This document shows, piece after piece, positions 54,272-62,411 of a stretch of DNA of 64,000 nucleotides. The number at the start of each line of letters is the position of its first letter. Within the stretch, counting starts at the first letter, position 1. Source of the DNA: Massilia sp. IC2-477 (GTDB taxonomy: Bacteria > Pseudomonadota > Gammaproteobacteria > Burkholderiales > Burkholderiaceae_D); assembly GCF_020707265.1 (NCBI RefSeq), contig NZ_JAJFEQ010000001.1, positions 1 through 64,000 on the forward strand, read 5' to 3'. The notes under the pieces were generated by a model. The model worked only from the letters and a program-made list of their open reading frames with translations, did no database searches and was not told where the DNA came from. Both the position numbers and the translations under genes were made by a program.

Positions 54272-55039
54272 ATGCGCTTCCCCTTCCATTTTCGCCCCAT
54301 TCCTTTCATCGCCGCCTTGGTCCTTGCCTTGCTGGGTATTGCATTGGGTAACTGGCAGCAGGGCAGGGCCGCGCAGAAACTGGCTGTACAGGAAAAGCTC
54401 GCCGCACGGGCCGCCGAAGCACCGGTGGCGCTCGGCCCCAGCCTCACCCCGCCGAGCGCGCTGGAATACCGCCGCGTCACCGTTACCGGCGAGTTCGTGG
54501 CCGACTGGCCGCTGTTCCTGGCCAACCGCCCGATGGCCGGCCGGCCTGGCTACTATCTCGTGATGCCGTTTAAAATCGCCGGGTCGCACACACATGTGCT
54601 GGTGATGCGCGGCTGGCTGCCGCGCGAAGCGGAATACGGCAAGCTGCCGGCCTATTCGACCCCCGCCGGCACCGTGCGTATCGAAGGCATCGTCATGGCC
54701 TCGGCAGGACACGTGATGGACCTGGGCGCCGCTGCGCCGCTGGTGCCTAGGGCCATCGTCCAGAACATCGAGCCGCAGGCGGCCGCCAGGGCGACGGGCC
54801 TGACGCTGCAGCCATTCTTCGTGCAGCAGACTGGCCCGGACCAGCCGGGCGACAGCCTGCTGCGTGTGTGGCCTTCGCCCTCGAGCGGGATCGACAAGCA
54901 CCGCGGCTACGCCTTCCAGTGGTATGCGCTGGCGGCGATGGCGCTGCTCTTTTTTGTGATAACAGGATTCCGAAGTGGATCAAAACAACGTGATGCAGGA
55001 AAACGTAATGCAGAAACAAGCGACGCAGGCAGCCCTTGA
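54272..55039 (+). CDS. SURF1-family cytochrome oxidase assembly protein
   Basis: A 255-aa inner-membrane protein with N- and C-terminal transmembrane helices (about 8-28 and 212-232). The family pieces LGIALGNWQQGRAAQKL, YRRVTVTGEF and WYALAAMALLFF are visible. SURF1 helps heme a insertion into CoxA. Its last about 65 nt overlap the start of the next gene in another frame. Confidence 0.92.
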   Translation: MRFPFHFRPIPFIAALVLALLGIALGNWQQGRAAQKLAVQEKLAARAAEAPVALGPSLTPPSALEYRRVTVTGEFVADWPLFLANRPMAGRPGYYLVMPFKIAGSHTHVLVMRGWLPREAEYGKLPAYSTPAGTVRIEGIVMASAGHVMDLGAAAPLVPRAIVQNIEPQAAARATGLTLQPFFVQQTGPDQPGDSLLRVWPSPSSGIDKHRGYAFQWYALAAMALLFFVITGFRSGSKQRDAGKRNAETSDAGSP

Positions 55040-55625
55040 CCCCGTCAAGGCGCGCCGCTCGGGGCGCTGGAAGCTGTTCGCCGTGCTGATGGTCTGCGCG
55101 TCGCCGCTGATCCTATCCTACCTGACGTATTACGTCATCAAGCCCAGCGGCCGCACCAACTACGGCGCCCTGATCGACCCGCGCACCCGGCCGATTCCGG
55201 CCATGGCCACGGCCACGCTCGACGGCCGCCCGGAAAAGCTGGAGCAGTATGCGGGCAAGTGGATCATGCTGAAGGTGGGCGGCGGCGAATGCCTGGAGGC
55301 TTGCCAGAAACAGCTGTTCGCGATGCGCCAGTGGCGCCTGATGCAGGGCAAGAACATGGATCGCATGGAGCGCGTCTGGCTGGTGACGGACAATCAGCCG
55401 CTCGACACCATGACGATCCGTAACTACGACGGCATGCACCTGCTGCGCGCGCCCCAGGACACCGTGACCAAGTGGCTGCCGGCCGAGCAGGGCACCACGC
55501 CTGCCGACCACATCTACCTGATCGACCCCCTGGGCAATCTGATGATGCGCTTCCCGGCCAATCCGGACCCGCGCAAGGTCTACAAGGACATCGCCAAGCT
55601 GCTCAAGGCATCGGCGATCGGCTGA
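54975..55625 (+). CDS. SCO-like membrane thioredoxin-fold protein
   Basis: A 216-aa protein with one N-terminal transmembrane helix (about 33-54) and a periplasmic domain with a CxxxC pair (C106/C110, GGGECLEACQKQLF), the spacing of SCO copper chaperones (CPxxC). The end (HIYLIDPLGNLMMRFPANPDPRKVYKDIAKLL) is SCO-like. It is probably a cox assembly factor; the SCO His ligand is not obvious. The start is uncertain: MQENVM (54993) and MQKQAT (55008) would reduce overlap with surf1. Confidence 0.82.
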   Translation: MDQNNVMQENVMQKQATQAALDPVKARRSGRWKLFAVLMVCASPLILSYLTYYVIKPSGRTNYGALIDPRTRPIPAMATATLDGRPEKLEQYAGKWIMLKVGGGECLEACQKQLFAMRQWRLMQGKNMDRMERVWLVTDNQPLDTMTIRNYDGMHLLRAPQDTVTKWLPAEQGTTPADHIYLIDPLGNLMMRFPANPDPRKVYKDIAKLLKASAIG

Positions 55626-55677
55626 CCGGCCGCCGTAGCGACGGCCCGACGTATCAACACACAAGTCTTACTCAACA

Positions 55678-56814
55678 ATGGAAGCTTCCTCCCTGCTGCA
55701 ACTGGCCCTGATGGGCCTGCTGGTGGCCATCCTGCCGCTGTCGATGGTCTGGATGTCCTCGGACCCGAACAAGTTCCGCAAGCTGGTCTGGGTCGCGGTC
55801 TTCCTGACTTTCGACCTGATCGTGTTCGGCGGCTTCACCCGCCTGACCGACTCGGGCCTGGGCTGCCCGGACTGGCCGGGCTGCTACGGCATGGCCAACC
55901 CCTTCCTCGCGCACGAGCAGATCGCGGCGGCCGAGGCCCTGATGCCGACTGGCCCGGTCACCAGGGTCAAGGCCTGGATCGAGATGATCCACCGCTACCT
56001 GGCGATGGGCATCGGCGTGATCATCATGGCCCTCTTGATCACCGCGATCGTCCAGTGGCGCAAGACCAGGGCGCAGGCCTTCAAGCCCGGCATCCCGCTG
56101 GCGCTGTTCGTATTCGTCTGCATCCAGGGCGCCTTCGGCGCCTGGACCGTCACCCTCAAGCTGCAGCCGGTGATCGTCACCATCCACCTGCTGCTGGGCA
56201 TGGGCCTGCTGGCGCTGCTTGCCTGGCTCGGCGGGCGCGAAGACTTCCTGATGCATCCGCCGCAGCCGAGCAGCGACCGTCAAAACGACAGCGCCGGGCT
56301 GCGTGGCATCCGTACGCTTGCCATTCTGGCCGCCGTGGTTGTTACCGCGCAGATCGCGCTGGGCGGGTGGGTGAGCACTAACTACGCCACCCTGGCCTGC
56401 GATGAATTCCCGCTGTGCGACGGCCGTGTGGTGCCGGAGATGGACTTCGAGCATGGCTTCCACCTGTGGCGCGAGCTCGGCAAGACGGCAGCCGGCCACT
56501 ACCTGCCGTTCTCGGCCCTGGTAGCGATCCACTGGGTGCACCGCAACTTCGCCATCGTCGTCGTCGCCGTGCTCGGTCTGCTGATCTGGCGTGCGCGACG
56601 CCACGCCTGGCTGGCGAAACACGCGCGCTGGCTGGCCATTGTGCTGTTCGTGCAACTGCTGACCGGGATCGCCACCGTCTACCTCGACTTCCCGCTCGCC
56701 ATTGCTGTAATGCATAACGCGGGGGCGGCCCTGCTGGTCCTGCTGGTGACCATGTTAAACTACCGGGTAAAGCAGCAAATCGACGTAAATCGCCTGAACC
56801 CGGCCGCGAGATGA
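55678..56814 (+). CDS. ctaA: Heme A synthase
   Basis: A 378-aa CtaA/Cox15 with about eight helices. Conserved segments are [22 protein letters not shown] and [13 protein letters not shown] in the first half, and [17 protein letters not shown] and IHWVHRNFA in the second half, supplying His ligands. It oxidises heme O to heme A for cytochrome aa3. It overlaps ctaB by 4 nt. Confidence 0.95.
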   Translation: MEASSLLQLALMGLLVAILPLSMVWMSSDPNKFRKLVWVAVFLTFDLIVFGGFTRLTDSGLGCPDWPGCYGMANPFLAHEQIAAAEALMPTGPVTRVKAWIEMIHRYLAMGIGVIIMALLITAIVQWRKTRAQAFKPGIPLALFVFVCIQGAFGAWTVTLKLQPVIVTIHLLLGMGLLALLAWLGGREDFLMHPPQPSSDRQNDSAGLRGIRTLAILAAVVVTAQIALGGWVSTNYATLACDEFPLCDGRVVPEMDFEHGFHLWRELGKTAAGHYLPFSALVAIHWVHRNFAIVVVAVLGLLIWRARRHAWLAKHARWLAIVLFVQLLTGIATVYLDFPLAIAVMHNAGAALLVLLVTMLNYRVKQQIDVNRLNPAAR

Positions 56815-57776
56815 AGCGCGCGATGCAAGGCGTGATGACCAGCGCGGCGCCGCCGCGCTCCGAGCCAGCCAGCACCCCATTGATGACGACCCAGACCGCC
56901 CTCCACAAACCCCCGAGCCGCGTTTCCCAGTATTGGGCCCTGACCAAGCCACGGGTGACGCAACTGGCCGTGTTCTGCGCGGTGATCGGGATGTTCCTCG
57001 CCACCGACGGTTTCCCCGGCTGGCAGGTGCTGGTCGCCGGCACCGCCGGCATCTGGCTGCTGGCCGGCGCCGCCTTTGCCGTGAACTGCCTGGTGGAGGC
57101 CGAGATCGACGCGCGCATGGCGCGCACGGCCCGCCGCGCGACCGCGATGGGCGAGCTCACCAGCACCCAGACGATCATCTTCTCCGCGATCATCGGCGGG
57201 CTCGGGATGTATATCCTGTATGCCTTCGTCAATCCGCTCACCATGTGGCTGACCTTCGTGACCTTCGTCGGTTATGCCTTCATCTACACCATGCTGCTCA
57301 AGCCGGCCACGCCGCAGAACATCGTGATCGGCGGCCTGTCGGGCGCCATGCCGCCGGCCCTGGGCTGGGCGGCCGTCGCCAACGACGTGCCGATGCAAGC
57401 CTGGCTGCTGGTGCTCATCATCTTCGTCTGGACCCCGCCGCACTTCTGGGTGCTGGCCATGTACCGCCGCGAGGACTACGCCCGCTCCGGCCTGCCGATG
57501 CTGCCGATCACCCACGGCATGCAGTACACCGGCCTGCAGGTGTGGCTGTACACCATCGCGCTGGCCGCTACCACCTTGCTGCCTTTCGCCGTCGGCATGA
57601 GCGGTTTGATCTACCTGGCCGCCGCCGTCGTGCTCAACGCCGTCTTCCTGCGCCATTCCTGGCGCGTGCATAAGAACTACAGCGACATGGCCGCACGCAA
57701 CGCTTTTACCTGGTCGATCGTGTACCTGTCCCTGCTGTTCGCCGCACTGCTGGTCGACCACTACTTCAAGTTCTGA
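56811..57776 (+). CDS. ctaB: Protoheme IX farnesyltransferase (heme O synthase)
   Basis: A 321-aa UbiA-superfamily enzyme that attaches a farnesyl group to protoheme. The Asp-rich motif is [23 protein letters not shown]; the later signature is [24 protein letters not shown]. About nine helices. It uses farnesyl diphosphate from IspA (4605-5492). The start at MKRAMQG overlaps cta[11 protein letters not shown] inside may be the true N-terminus. Confidence 0.95.
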   Translation: MKRAMQGVMTSAAPPRSEPASTPLMTTQTALHKPPSRVSQYWALTKPRVTQLAVFCAVIGMFLATDGFPGWQVLVAGTAGIWLLAGAAFAVNCLVEAEIDARMARTARRATAMGELTSTQTIIFSAIIGGLGMYILYAFVNPLTMWLTFVTFVGYAFIYTMLLKPATPQNIVIGGLSGAMPPALGWAAVANDVPMQAWLLVLIIFVWTPPHFWVLAMYRREDYARSGLPMLPITHGMQYTGLQVWLYTIALAATTLLPFAVGMSGLIYLAAAVVLNAVFLRHSWRVHKNYSDMAARNAFTWSIVYLSLLFAALLVDHYFKF

Positions 57777-57779
57777 GCC

Positions 57780-58370
57780 ATGAAAAAACTGCTGAGCGCG
57801 CTGATTCTGGGCGCGGCGGTGCTGGCCGCCGGCTGCGACAAGCTGTCGACCAAGGCCCCCGCCTTCAATAACACCGATATCACCGGCCTCGATTACGCCA
57901 AGGGCTTCTCGCTGACCGACCATACCGGCAAGCCGCGCACGCTGCAGGACTTCCGCGGCAAGGTGGTGCTGCTGTTCTTCGGTTACACGCAATGCCCGGA
58001 CGTGTGCCCCACGACCATGGCCAAGATGGCCACCGTGATGAAGGACCTCGGCCCGTCGAGCAAAGACGTGCAGGTGCTGTTCGTCACGCTCGACCCGGAG
58101 CGCGACACCCAGGAACTGCTGGCCGCCTACGTGCCGGCCTTCCACCCCAGCTTTATCGGCCTGTACGGCAACCAGGAAGCCACGGCCCGCACGGCCAAGG
58201 AATTCAAGGTGTTCTACTCCAAGCGCCCCTCCGGCGACGATCCGAAGAACTACACGGTGGACCACATGACCGGCAGCTACGTGTTCGACCGCGAGGGCAG
58301 GGTGCGCCTGCTGGTGCGCCACGAGAGCGAACCGGGTGCAATTGCCGCCGACCTGCGCCAGCTGCTGTAA
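57780..58370 (+). CDS. SCO1/SenC-family copper chaperone lipoprotein
   Basis: A 196-aa lipoprotein with lipobox LAAGC (C19). The thioredoxin fold carries the copper site CPDVC (C72, C76) and the distal His in YTVDHMTGS. It inserts or reduces CuA in CoxB. It is 3 nt after ctaB, the last gene of the cluster, and is followed by repeat copy G. Confidence 0.95.
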   Translation: MKKLLSALILGAAVLAAGCDKLSTKAPAFNNTDITGLDYAKGFSLTDHTGKPRTLQDFRGKVVLLFFGYTQCPDVCPTTMAKMATVMKDLGPSSKDVQVLFVTLDPERDTQELLAAYVPAFHPSFIGLYGNQEATARTAKEFKVFYSKRPSGDDPKNYTVDHMTGSYVFDREGRVRLLVRHESEPGAIAADLRQLL

Positions 58371-58377
58371 ATCTTTT

Positions 58378-58487
58378 GTAGGGTGGGCGGATTCCGCCCA
58401 CGCGGTGATACGCGAGGGCTCCGCTTTCGTTCCGGATGATCTTGCTGCCATCGATCACCGCGTGGGCGGAGGATCCGCCCACCCTAC
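58378..58487. repeat. Bipartite inverted repeat, copy G
   Basis: GTAGGGTGGGCGGATTCCGCCCACGCGG... and ...CCGCGTGGGCGGAGGATCCGCCCACCCTAC form two hairpins (in parts). This is the only copy between co-directional genes (sco and the AI-2E-type gene). Confidence 0.9.
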
Positions 58488-58563
58488 GTCTGTAAGCCTT
58501 TCCTAAGTCATCCATATTTCGTCTGCTGCTATGATGGTGTAAACATCACGTAACAGGGACGGC

Positions 58564-59685
58564 ATGGAACAACGACCAGGCAGGAACTACACCCGCATCG
58601 CCATTGTCGTTCTGCTGACGCTCGGCTGTCTCTGGGTCCTCAAGCCCTTCCTGGCCGCGATCCTGTTCGCGGCCTGCGTCGTGATCTCATCCTGGCCCCT
58701 CTACCTGCGCCTGCAGGACGCCATGCGCGGCCACCGTACGCTGGCGGCGCTGACCATGACGCTGTCGCTCACGCTGCTCATCATCATCCCGCTGGCCATG
58801 GTGGCCTATAACCTGGCCGACGACGTCGCCCACGGCTTCACCGACCTGCGCGCCGCCATCGAACACCGCGAGCTGATGCCGCCGCCCTGGGTGCGCGACA
58901 TCCCGCTGGTGGGCGAGGCGGCCGATACCTATTTGCGCAAGCTGGTCGCCAGCCGCGAAGAAATGATCGCCCTGGCCCAGCGCATGCTGGAGCCGGCGCG
59001 GCGCTACCTGCTGGCCGGCGGCCTGATGCTGGGCACCGGCGTGGTCCAGCTCAGCCTGGCGGCATTCGTGAGCTTCTTCTTTTACCGCGACGGCAAGGCC
59101 CTGCTCGAGGTGGTGGCCGTGACCATGCGCCGCGTGATGGGCGAGGGCGCCGAATCGGTCTCGCATACCGTGAGCCAGACCGTGCGCGGCGTCATGTACG
59201 GCCTGCTCGGCACCGCGCTGGCGCAGGCGCTGGTGGCGGCAATTGGCTTCGCCATCGCCGGTGTGCCGGCGGTGCCGCTGCTGTCGGTGCTGATCTTCGT
59301 GTCGTCGCTGATCCCGGTCGGTCCGCCCATCATCTGGGGCGGCGCGGCCTTCTGGCTGTTCATGCAGCACGAAACCGGCTGGGCAATCTTCATGGTGATC
59401 TGGGGTACGGTCCTGATCAGCGGCGTCGACAACATCGTGCGTCCGATGCTGATCAGCCGCGGCAGCAGCCTGCCTTTCCTGCTCACCCTGCTGGGCGTGC
59501 TGGGCGGGGTGATTGCCTTCGGCTTCGTCGGCATGTTCATCGGGCCGACCCTGCTGGCGGTGGGCTATTCCCTGATGACCGACTGGACTGGTACGCCCGA
59601 CCGCGTCATCCGCCAGGACCCGGAGGCCCGGGACCAGCCCTACATCTCGGGACCATCCTCGGAGACGGGAGCGCCAGGTTCGTAG
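58564..59685 (+). CDS. AI-2E family transporter
   Basis: A 373-aa inner-membrane protein with about eight helices of the AI-2E/YdiK-like family. Segments LKPFLAAILFAACVVISSWPLY, FFFYRDGKALL, VSSLIPVGPPIIWGGAAFW and GVIAFGFVGMFIGPTLLAVGYSLM fit the family (shown as hallmark pieces). The transported compound is unknown despite the family name. Its last 46 bp overlap the 3' end of the convergent XRE gene. Confidence 0.9.
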   Translation: MEQRPGRNYTRIAIVVLLTLGCLWVLKPFLAAILFAACVVISSWPLYLRLQDAMRGHRTLAALTMTLSLTLLIIIPLAMVAYNLADDVAHGFTDLRAAIEHRELMPPPWVRDIPLVGEAADTYLRKLVASREEMIALAQRMLEPARRYLLAGGLMLGTGVVQLSLAAFVSFFFYRDGKALLEVVAVTMRRVMGEGAESVSHTVSQTVRGVMYGLLGTALAQALVAAIGFAIAGVPAVPLLSVLIFVSSLIPVGPPIIWGGAAFWLFMQHETGWAIFMVIWGTVLISGVDNIVRPMLISRGSSLPFLLTLLGVLGGVIAFGFVGMFIGPTLLAVGYSLMTDWTGTPDRVIRQDPEARDQPYISGPSSETGAPGS

Positions 59686-59876
59686 CGGATGATGTCGCCG
59701 GGCTGGCACGCGAGCCGCTCGCAGATCTTCTCGAGCGTCGAAAAGCGGATTCCCTTCACCTTGCCCGATTTGAGCAGGCTGAGATTCTGTTCCGTGATGC
59801 CGACATAGGCCGCCAGCTCTTTCGACTTGATCTTGCGCTGGGCCAGCAGGACATCCAGGTGCAGCACGATTGCCAT
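59640..59876 (-). CDS. XRE-family helix-turn-helix regulator (YozG-like)
   Basis: A 78-aa DNA-binding protein consisting of a Cro/CI-type helix-turn-helix (LLAQRKIKSKELAAYVGITEQNLSLLKSGKVKGIRFSTLEKICERLACQPGDII, the family core). Start shares one base with the DUF2975 stop. Small XRE proteins of this kind are usually encoded next to DUF2975 proteins and may regulate them. Its 3' end overlaps the AI-2E gene. Confidence 0.9.
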   Translation of the reverse strand: MAIVLHLDVLLAQRKIKSKELAAYVGITEQNLSLLKSGKVKGIRFSTLEKICERLACQPGDIIRYEPGAPVSEDGPEM

Positions 59877-60430
59877 CAGACGAAGCCCTCGTTTTCCTCG
59901 GCGATCCGGCGCGCCTCGTGCATCAGGGACGCGACCACGAAAAACAGCGCGCAGATCAGGAGCAGCGTCAGTTCTTCGGACGAGACGCCCACACTGAAAA
60001 AACCCTTGGCAGGATCGCCGAACCCGTGGCGCCACACGAGCGTGCGCAGCACCGGCTCGACGATACCCAGCGCCAGCGAAGCCAGCACGCAGCCGATGAA
60101 GGCCTTCATGTGCGCGACGGTGGACAGCGCGAACATCCGGCCTGCGGTGCAGGCCCTCAGCATGCGGTCCAGGCGCAGCAGGGCATAGCCAAGCAGCAGC
60201 AGTGCCGGCAGCGCGAGCAGGATGCCGGTCCAGCGCATCCCTTGGGTCAGTCCGGCGACCGAACCGGGCTCCATTCCGCGAGGATAGAACACGACGGAGA
60301 CCGGGCCAAGCTGCGAGGCCTCGGGGAAGCACCACGACAGCAGGAAGTAGGCAAGCTGCAGCAGACCCAGCAAGCCTGCAAGAATACGGACGAGGAGGAT
60401 GTAGGGCCTTGTTGACTTATCGTTAAACAT
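59876..60430 (-). CDS. DUF2975 membrane protein
   Basis: A 184-aa protein with four transmembrane helices (about 10-32, 65-85, 105-127 and 148-170). The pair DUF2975-XRE is a common two-gene unit of unknown role. Start at MFNDKSTRP; the divergent AT-rich region upstream holds the ATCGTT/AACGAT repeats. Confidence 0.85.
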   Translation of the reverse strand: MFNDKSTRPYILLVRILAGLLGLLQLAYFLLSWCFPEASQLGPVSVVFYPRGMEPGSVAGLTQGMRWTGILLALPALLLLGYALLRLDRMLRACTAGRMFALSTVAHMKAFIGCVLASLALGIVEPVLRTLVWRHGFGDPAKGFFSVGVSSEELTLLLICALFFVVASLMHEARRIAEENEGFV

Positions 60431-60489
60431 TAATTTATTATCGTTTTATAGTAATTAATTAACCCATAACGATCAGTATAACAGGAGAC

Positions 60490-61314
60490 ATGATGCGTAT
60501 TGGCTTGCTCGCAATAACGATTTTCGGCTGTGCTGTCCTGTCCGGATGCGCGCAGATGCGCATCACCGAGCGTCATTTCATCCGGCCGGACCCGGCAGGC
60601 ACGGTGATCCAGAAACGCTTTGCCGGCAATACCGTCAGCGAACTGGCGGTTCCCGCCCAGGATGGCGTGCAATTGCAGGGCATCCTTGCCGAACGGGCGC
60701 AGGCGCGCACCACCGTGCTCTACTTCGGCGGCAACATGTTCCACCTGGACCAGCATGCGGAGTCGCTGCTGGGGCTGCTCTCAAGCTGCGACACGAACAT
60801 CGCCGTCTTCGATTACCGCGGCTACGGGCGCAGCAAGGGTGCACCGGATGTCGAGAACATGAAGGCCGATGCGCTTGCGGTGTTCGATGCCCTGAATACG
60901 CGTTATCCCGGCCGTGTCGTGGTCCACGGACAGTCGCTGGGAAGCTTCATGGCTGCCTATGTGGCGCAGGCGCGGCCGGTCCTGGGAACGGTGCTGGAGA
61001 CGACCGCAACCAGCGCGACCGAACTGGCCAGGTCGAAGATCCCCTGGTACGCGAAGCCTTTCGTGCAGATCGACATGCAAGCCTCCTTGCAGCAGGTCGA
61101 CAATCGCATCGCCGCCAGCCGCATCACGGCGCCGACCCTGGTCGTCGCCGCAGGCAAGGACGATCAGACACCGTCATGGATGGGGAAGCGGGTATTCGAC
61201 GCCATTCCGCACAAGAACAAACGCCTGCTGATGCTCGATGAGGCGGGCCACAACAATGCCTTGCACAGCCAGGGCGCCATCGCATCGTACTGCAGCTTCG
61301 TCCAGGCCTTGTGA
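60490..61314 (+). CDS. Alpha/beta hydrolase lipoprotein
   Basis: A 274-aa protein with a lipobox (LSGC, C20) and an alpha/beta hydrolase domain. The nucleophile elbow is GQSLG, the oxyanion region YFGGNMFH, and AVFDYRGYGRSKG is typical of the ABHD17/YfhR-like family. The His is in GHNNALH. It is likely a periplasmic esterase or thioesterase; the substrate is unknown. An in-frame ATG directly follows the first (60493). Confidence 0.88.
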   Translation: MMRIGLLAITIFGCAVLSGCAQMRITERHFIRPDPAGTVIQKRFAGNTVSELAVPAQDGVQLQGILAERAQARTTVLYFGGNMFHLDQHAESLLGLLSSCDTNIAVFDYRGYGRSKGAPDVENMKADALAVFDALNTRYPGRVVVHGQSLGSFMAAYVAQARPVLGTVLETTATSATELARSKIPWYAKPFVQIDMQASLQQVDNRIAASRITAPTLVVAAGKDDQTPSWMGKRVFDAIPHKNKRLLMLDEAGHNNALHSQGAIASYCSFVQAL

Positions 61315-61329
61315 GCCGGGCCCGGCTGC

Positions 61330-61357
61330 TTGCCACCTCGCCTGTTCAGTATATAAT
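61330..61357 (+). promoter_or_regulatory. Promoter of the ParD-like/map operon
   Basis: -35 TTGCCA (61330-61335), 16-bp spacer and a consensus -10 TATAAT (61352-61357). Start of transcription is expected near 61364, giving a leader of about 23 nt. Confidence 0.75.
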
Positions 61358-61368
61358 CCATATATGGA
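61357..61368. promoter_or_regulatory. Palindromic operator candidate
   Basis: TCCATATATGGA is a perfect 12-bp palindrome from the -10 edge to the predicted transcription start; a related ATATATATGG half follows. This position suits autorepression by the ParD-like ribbon-helix-helix protein. Confidence 0.6.
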
Positions 61369-61386
61369 ATATATATGGAGTGTATG

Positions 61387-61629
61387 ATGGGTATTGTAAA
61401 TATTGACGACGAAGTGCATGACCAGATCCGCAAGGCGAGCAGCGTGTCCTGCCGTTCGATCAATGCGCAGGCGGCGTTCTGGATCAAGGTGGGCATGCTG
61501 TGCGAAATGAACCCGACGCTGAGCTTCAACGAGCTTGTCGCGCGCGAACTGAAGGCTGCCGGGGTCGCCCCGGAGAAGGTGAGGGTGGCCGGAGGCGTGC
61601 CTGAAGCAGTCAAGGTATCGGCCGCATGA
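61387..61629 (+). CDS. ParD-like antitoxin-type protein
   Basis: An 80-aa protein of the ParD_like family (MGIVNIDDEVHDQIRKASSV, SCRSINAQAAFWIKVGMLCE, NPTLSFNELVARELKAAG). The basic/hydrophobic N-terminus fits a ribbon-helix-helix DNA-binding domain. Of the ATGs at 61375, 61384 and 61387, the last has an ideal GGAG spacing (6 nt) and the family start. It overlaps the methionine aminopeptidase gene by 4 nt, so the two are coupled. No classic ParE toxin is present. Confidence 0.88.
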   Translation: MGIVNIDDEVHDQIRKASSVSCRSINAQAAFWIKVGMLCEMNPTLSFNELVARELKAAGVAPEKVRVAGGVPEAVKVSAA

Positions 61630-62393
61630 TCAAGCGTCCGGAAGAGATCGCGCTGATGGCCGAGTCGGGCCGGCTGCTGGCGCAGGTGTTCGCCTGGCTG
61701 GACCGCCAGAGCCTGGCCGGCATGTCGACCATGCAGGTCAACGATATGGTCGACCGCTACATCGTCGAAGACCTGCAGGCGCGGCCTGCCAGCAAGGGCC
61801 AGTACGGCTACGCCTATGCGCTGAACGCCTCGCGCAACCAGGTGGTCTGCCACGGCGTGCCTTCAAACAGCGACATCCTGCAAAGCGGCGACATCGTCAA
61901 TCTCGACATCACCCTCGAGAAGAACGGCTACATTGCCGACTCCAGCAAGACCTACCTTGTGGGTGAGGTGTCGCCGGCAGCCAGGAAGCTGGTCAAGACT
62001 ACCTATGAAGCGATGTGGAAGGGCATCCGCGCCGTGCGTCCCGGCGCCCGGCTGGGCGACGTCGGCCATGCGATCGAGCGCCATGCGCGCAAGCATGGCT
62101 ACTCCATCGTCCGGGAATACTGCGGCCACGGCATCGGCCGCGAGATGCACGAAGCGCCGCAGGTGCTGCACTGGGGGCGGCCCCGGACCGGCCTGGTGCT
62201 GCGCGAAGGCATGGCCTTCACCATCGAGCCGATGCTCAACCAGGGACGCCATGCCGTACGTACCGAAGACGATGGCTGGACGGTGGTCACCGTCGACGGG
62301 CAACTGTCGGCCCAGTTCGAACACACGGTCGCCGTGACGCGCAGCGGCGTCAAGGTGCTGACCTTGCGGCCCGGGGAAACGGTGCCGGCTTGA
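61626..62393 (+). CDS. map: Type I methionine aminopeptidase
   Basis: A 255-aa metallopeptidase removing N-terminal Met. All metal and catalytic residues are visible: H76 (VVCHGVPS), D94 (IVNLDITL), D105 (IADSSK), H168 (CGHGIGR), H175 (MHEAPQ), E201 (TIEPML), E232 (QFEHTV). It looks fully active. It lies in an operon with a ParD-like gene rather than with rpsB, so it is probably an accessory paralogue. Its stop codon is the loop of a perfect hairpin. Confidence 0.94.
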   Translation: MIKRPEEIALMAESGRLLAQVFAWLDRQSLAGMSTMQVNDMVDRYIVEDLQARPASKGQYGYAYALNASRNQVVCHGVPSNSDILQSGDIVNLDITLEKNGYIADSSKTYLVGEVSPAARKLVKTTYEAMWKGIRAVRPGARLGDVGHAIERHARKHGYSIVREYCGHGIGREMHEAPQVLHWGRPRTGLVLREGMAFTIEPMLNQGRHAVRTEDDGWTVVTVDGQLSAQFEHTVAVTRSGVKVLTLRPGETVPA

Positions 62394-62403
62394 AGCCGGC
62401 ACC
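62381..62403. terminator. Hairpin with map stop codon as its loop
   Basis: GGTGCCGGCT-TGA-AGCCGGCACC: a 10-bp perfect stem around the TGA stop. There is no T-run, so intrinsic termination is weak at best. It also lies just past the terC-type gene stop on the other strand. Confidence 0.55.
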
Positions 62404-62411
62404 GTCCCCTG

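Noticed and set aside
61626..62393. map as the toxin of a classical ParDE pair
   Set aside because: The sequence is an intact methionine aminopeptidase, not a ParE/RelE fold.
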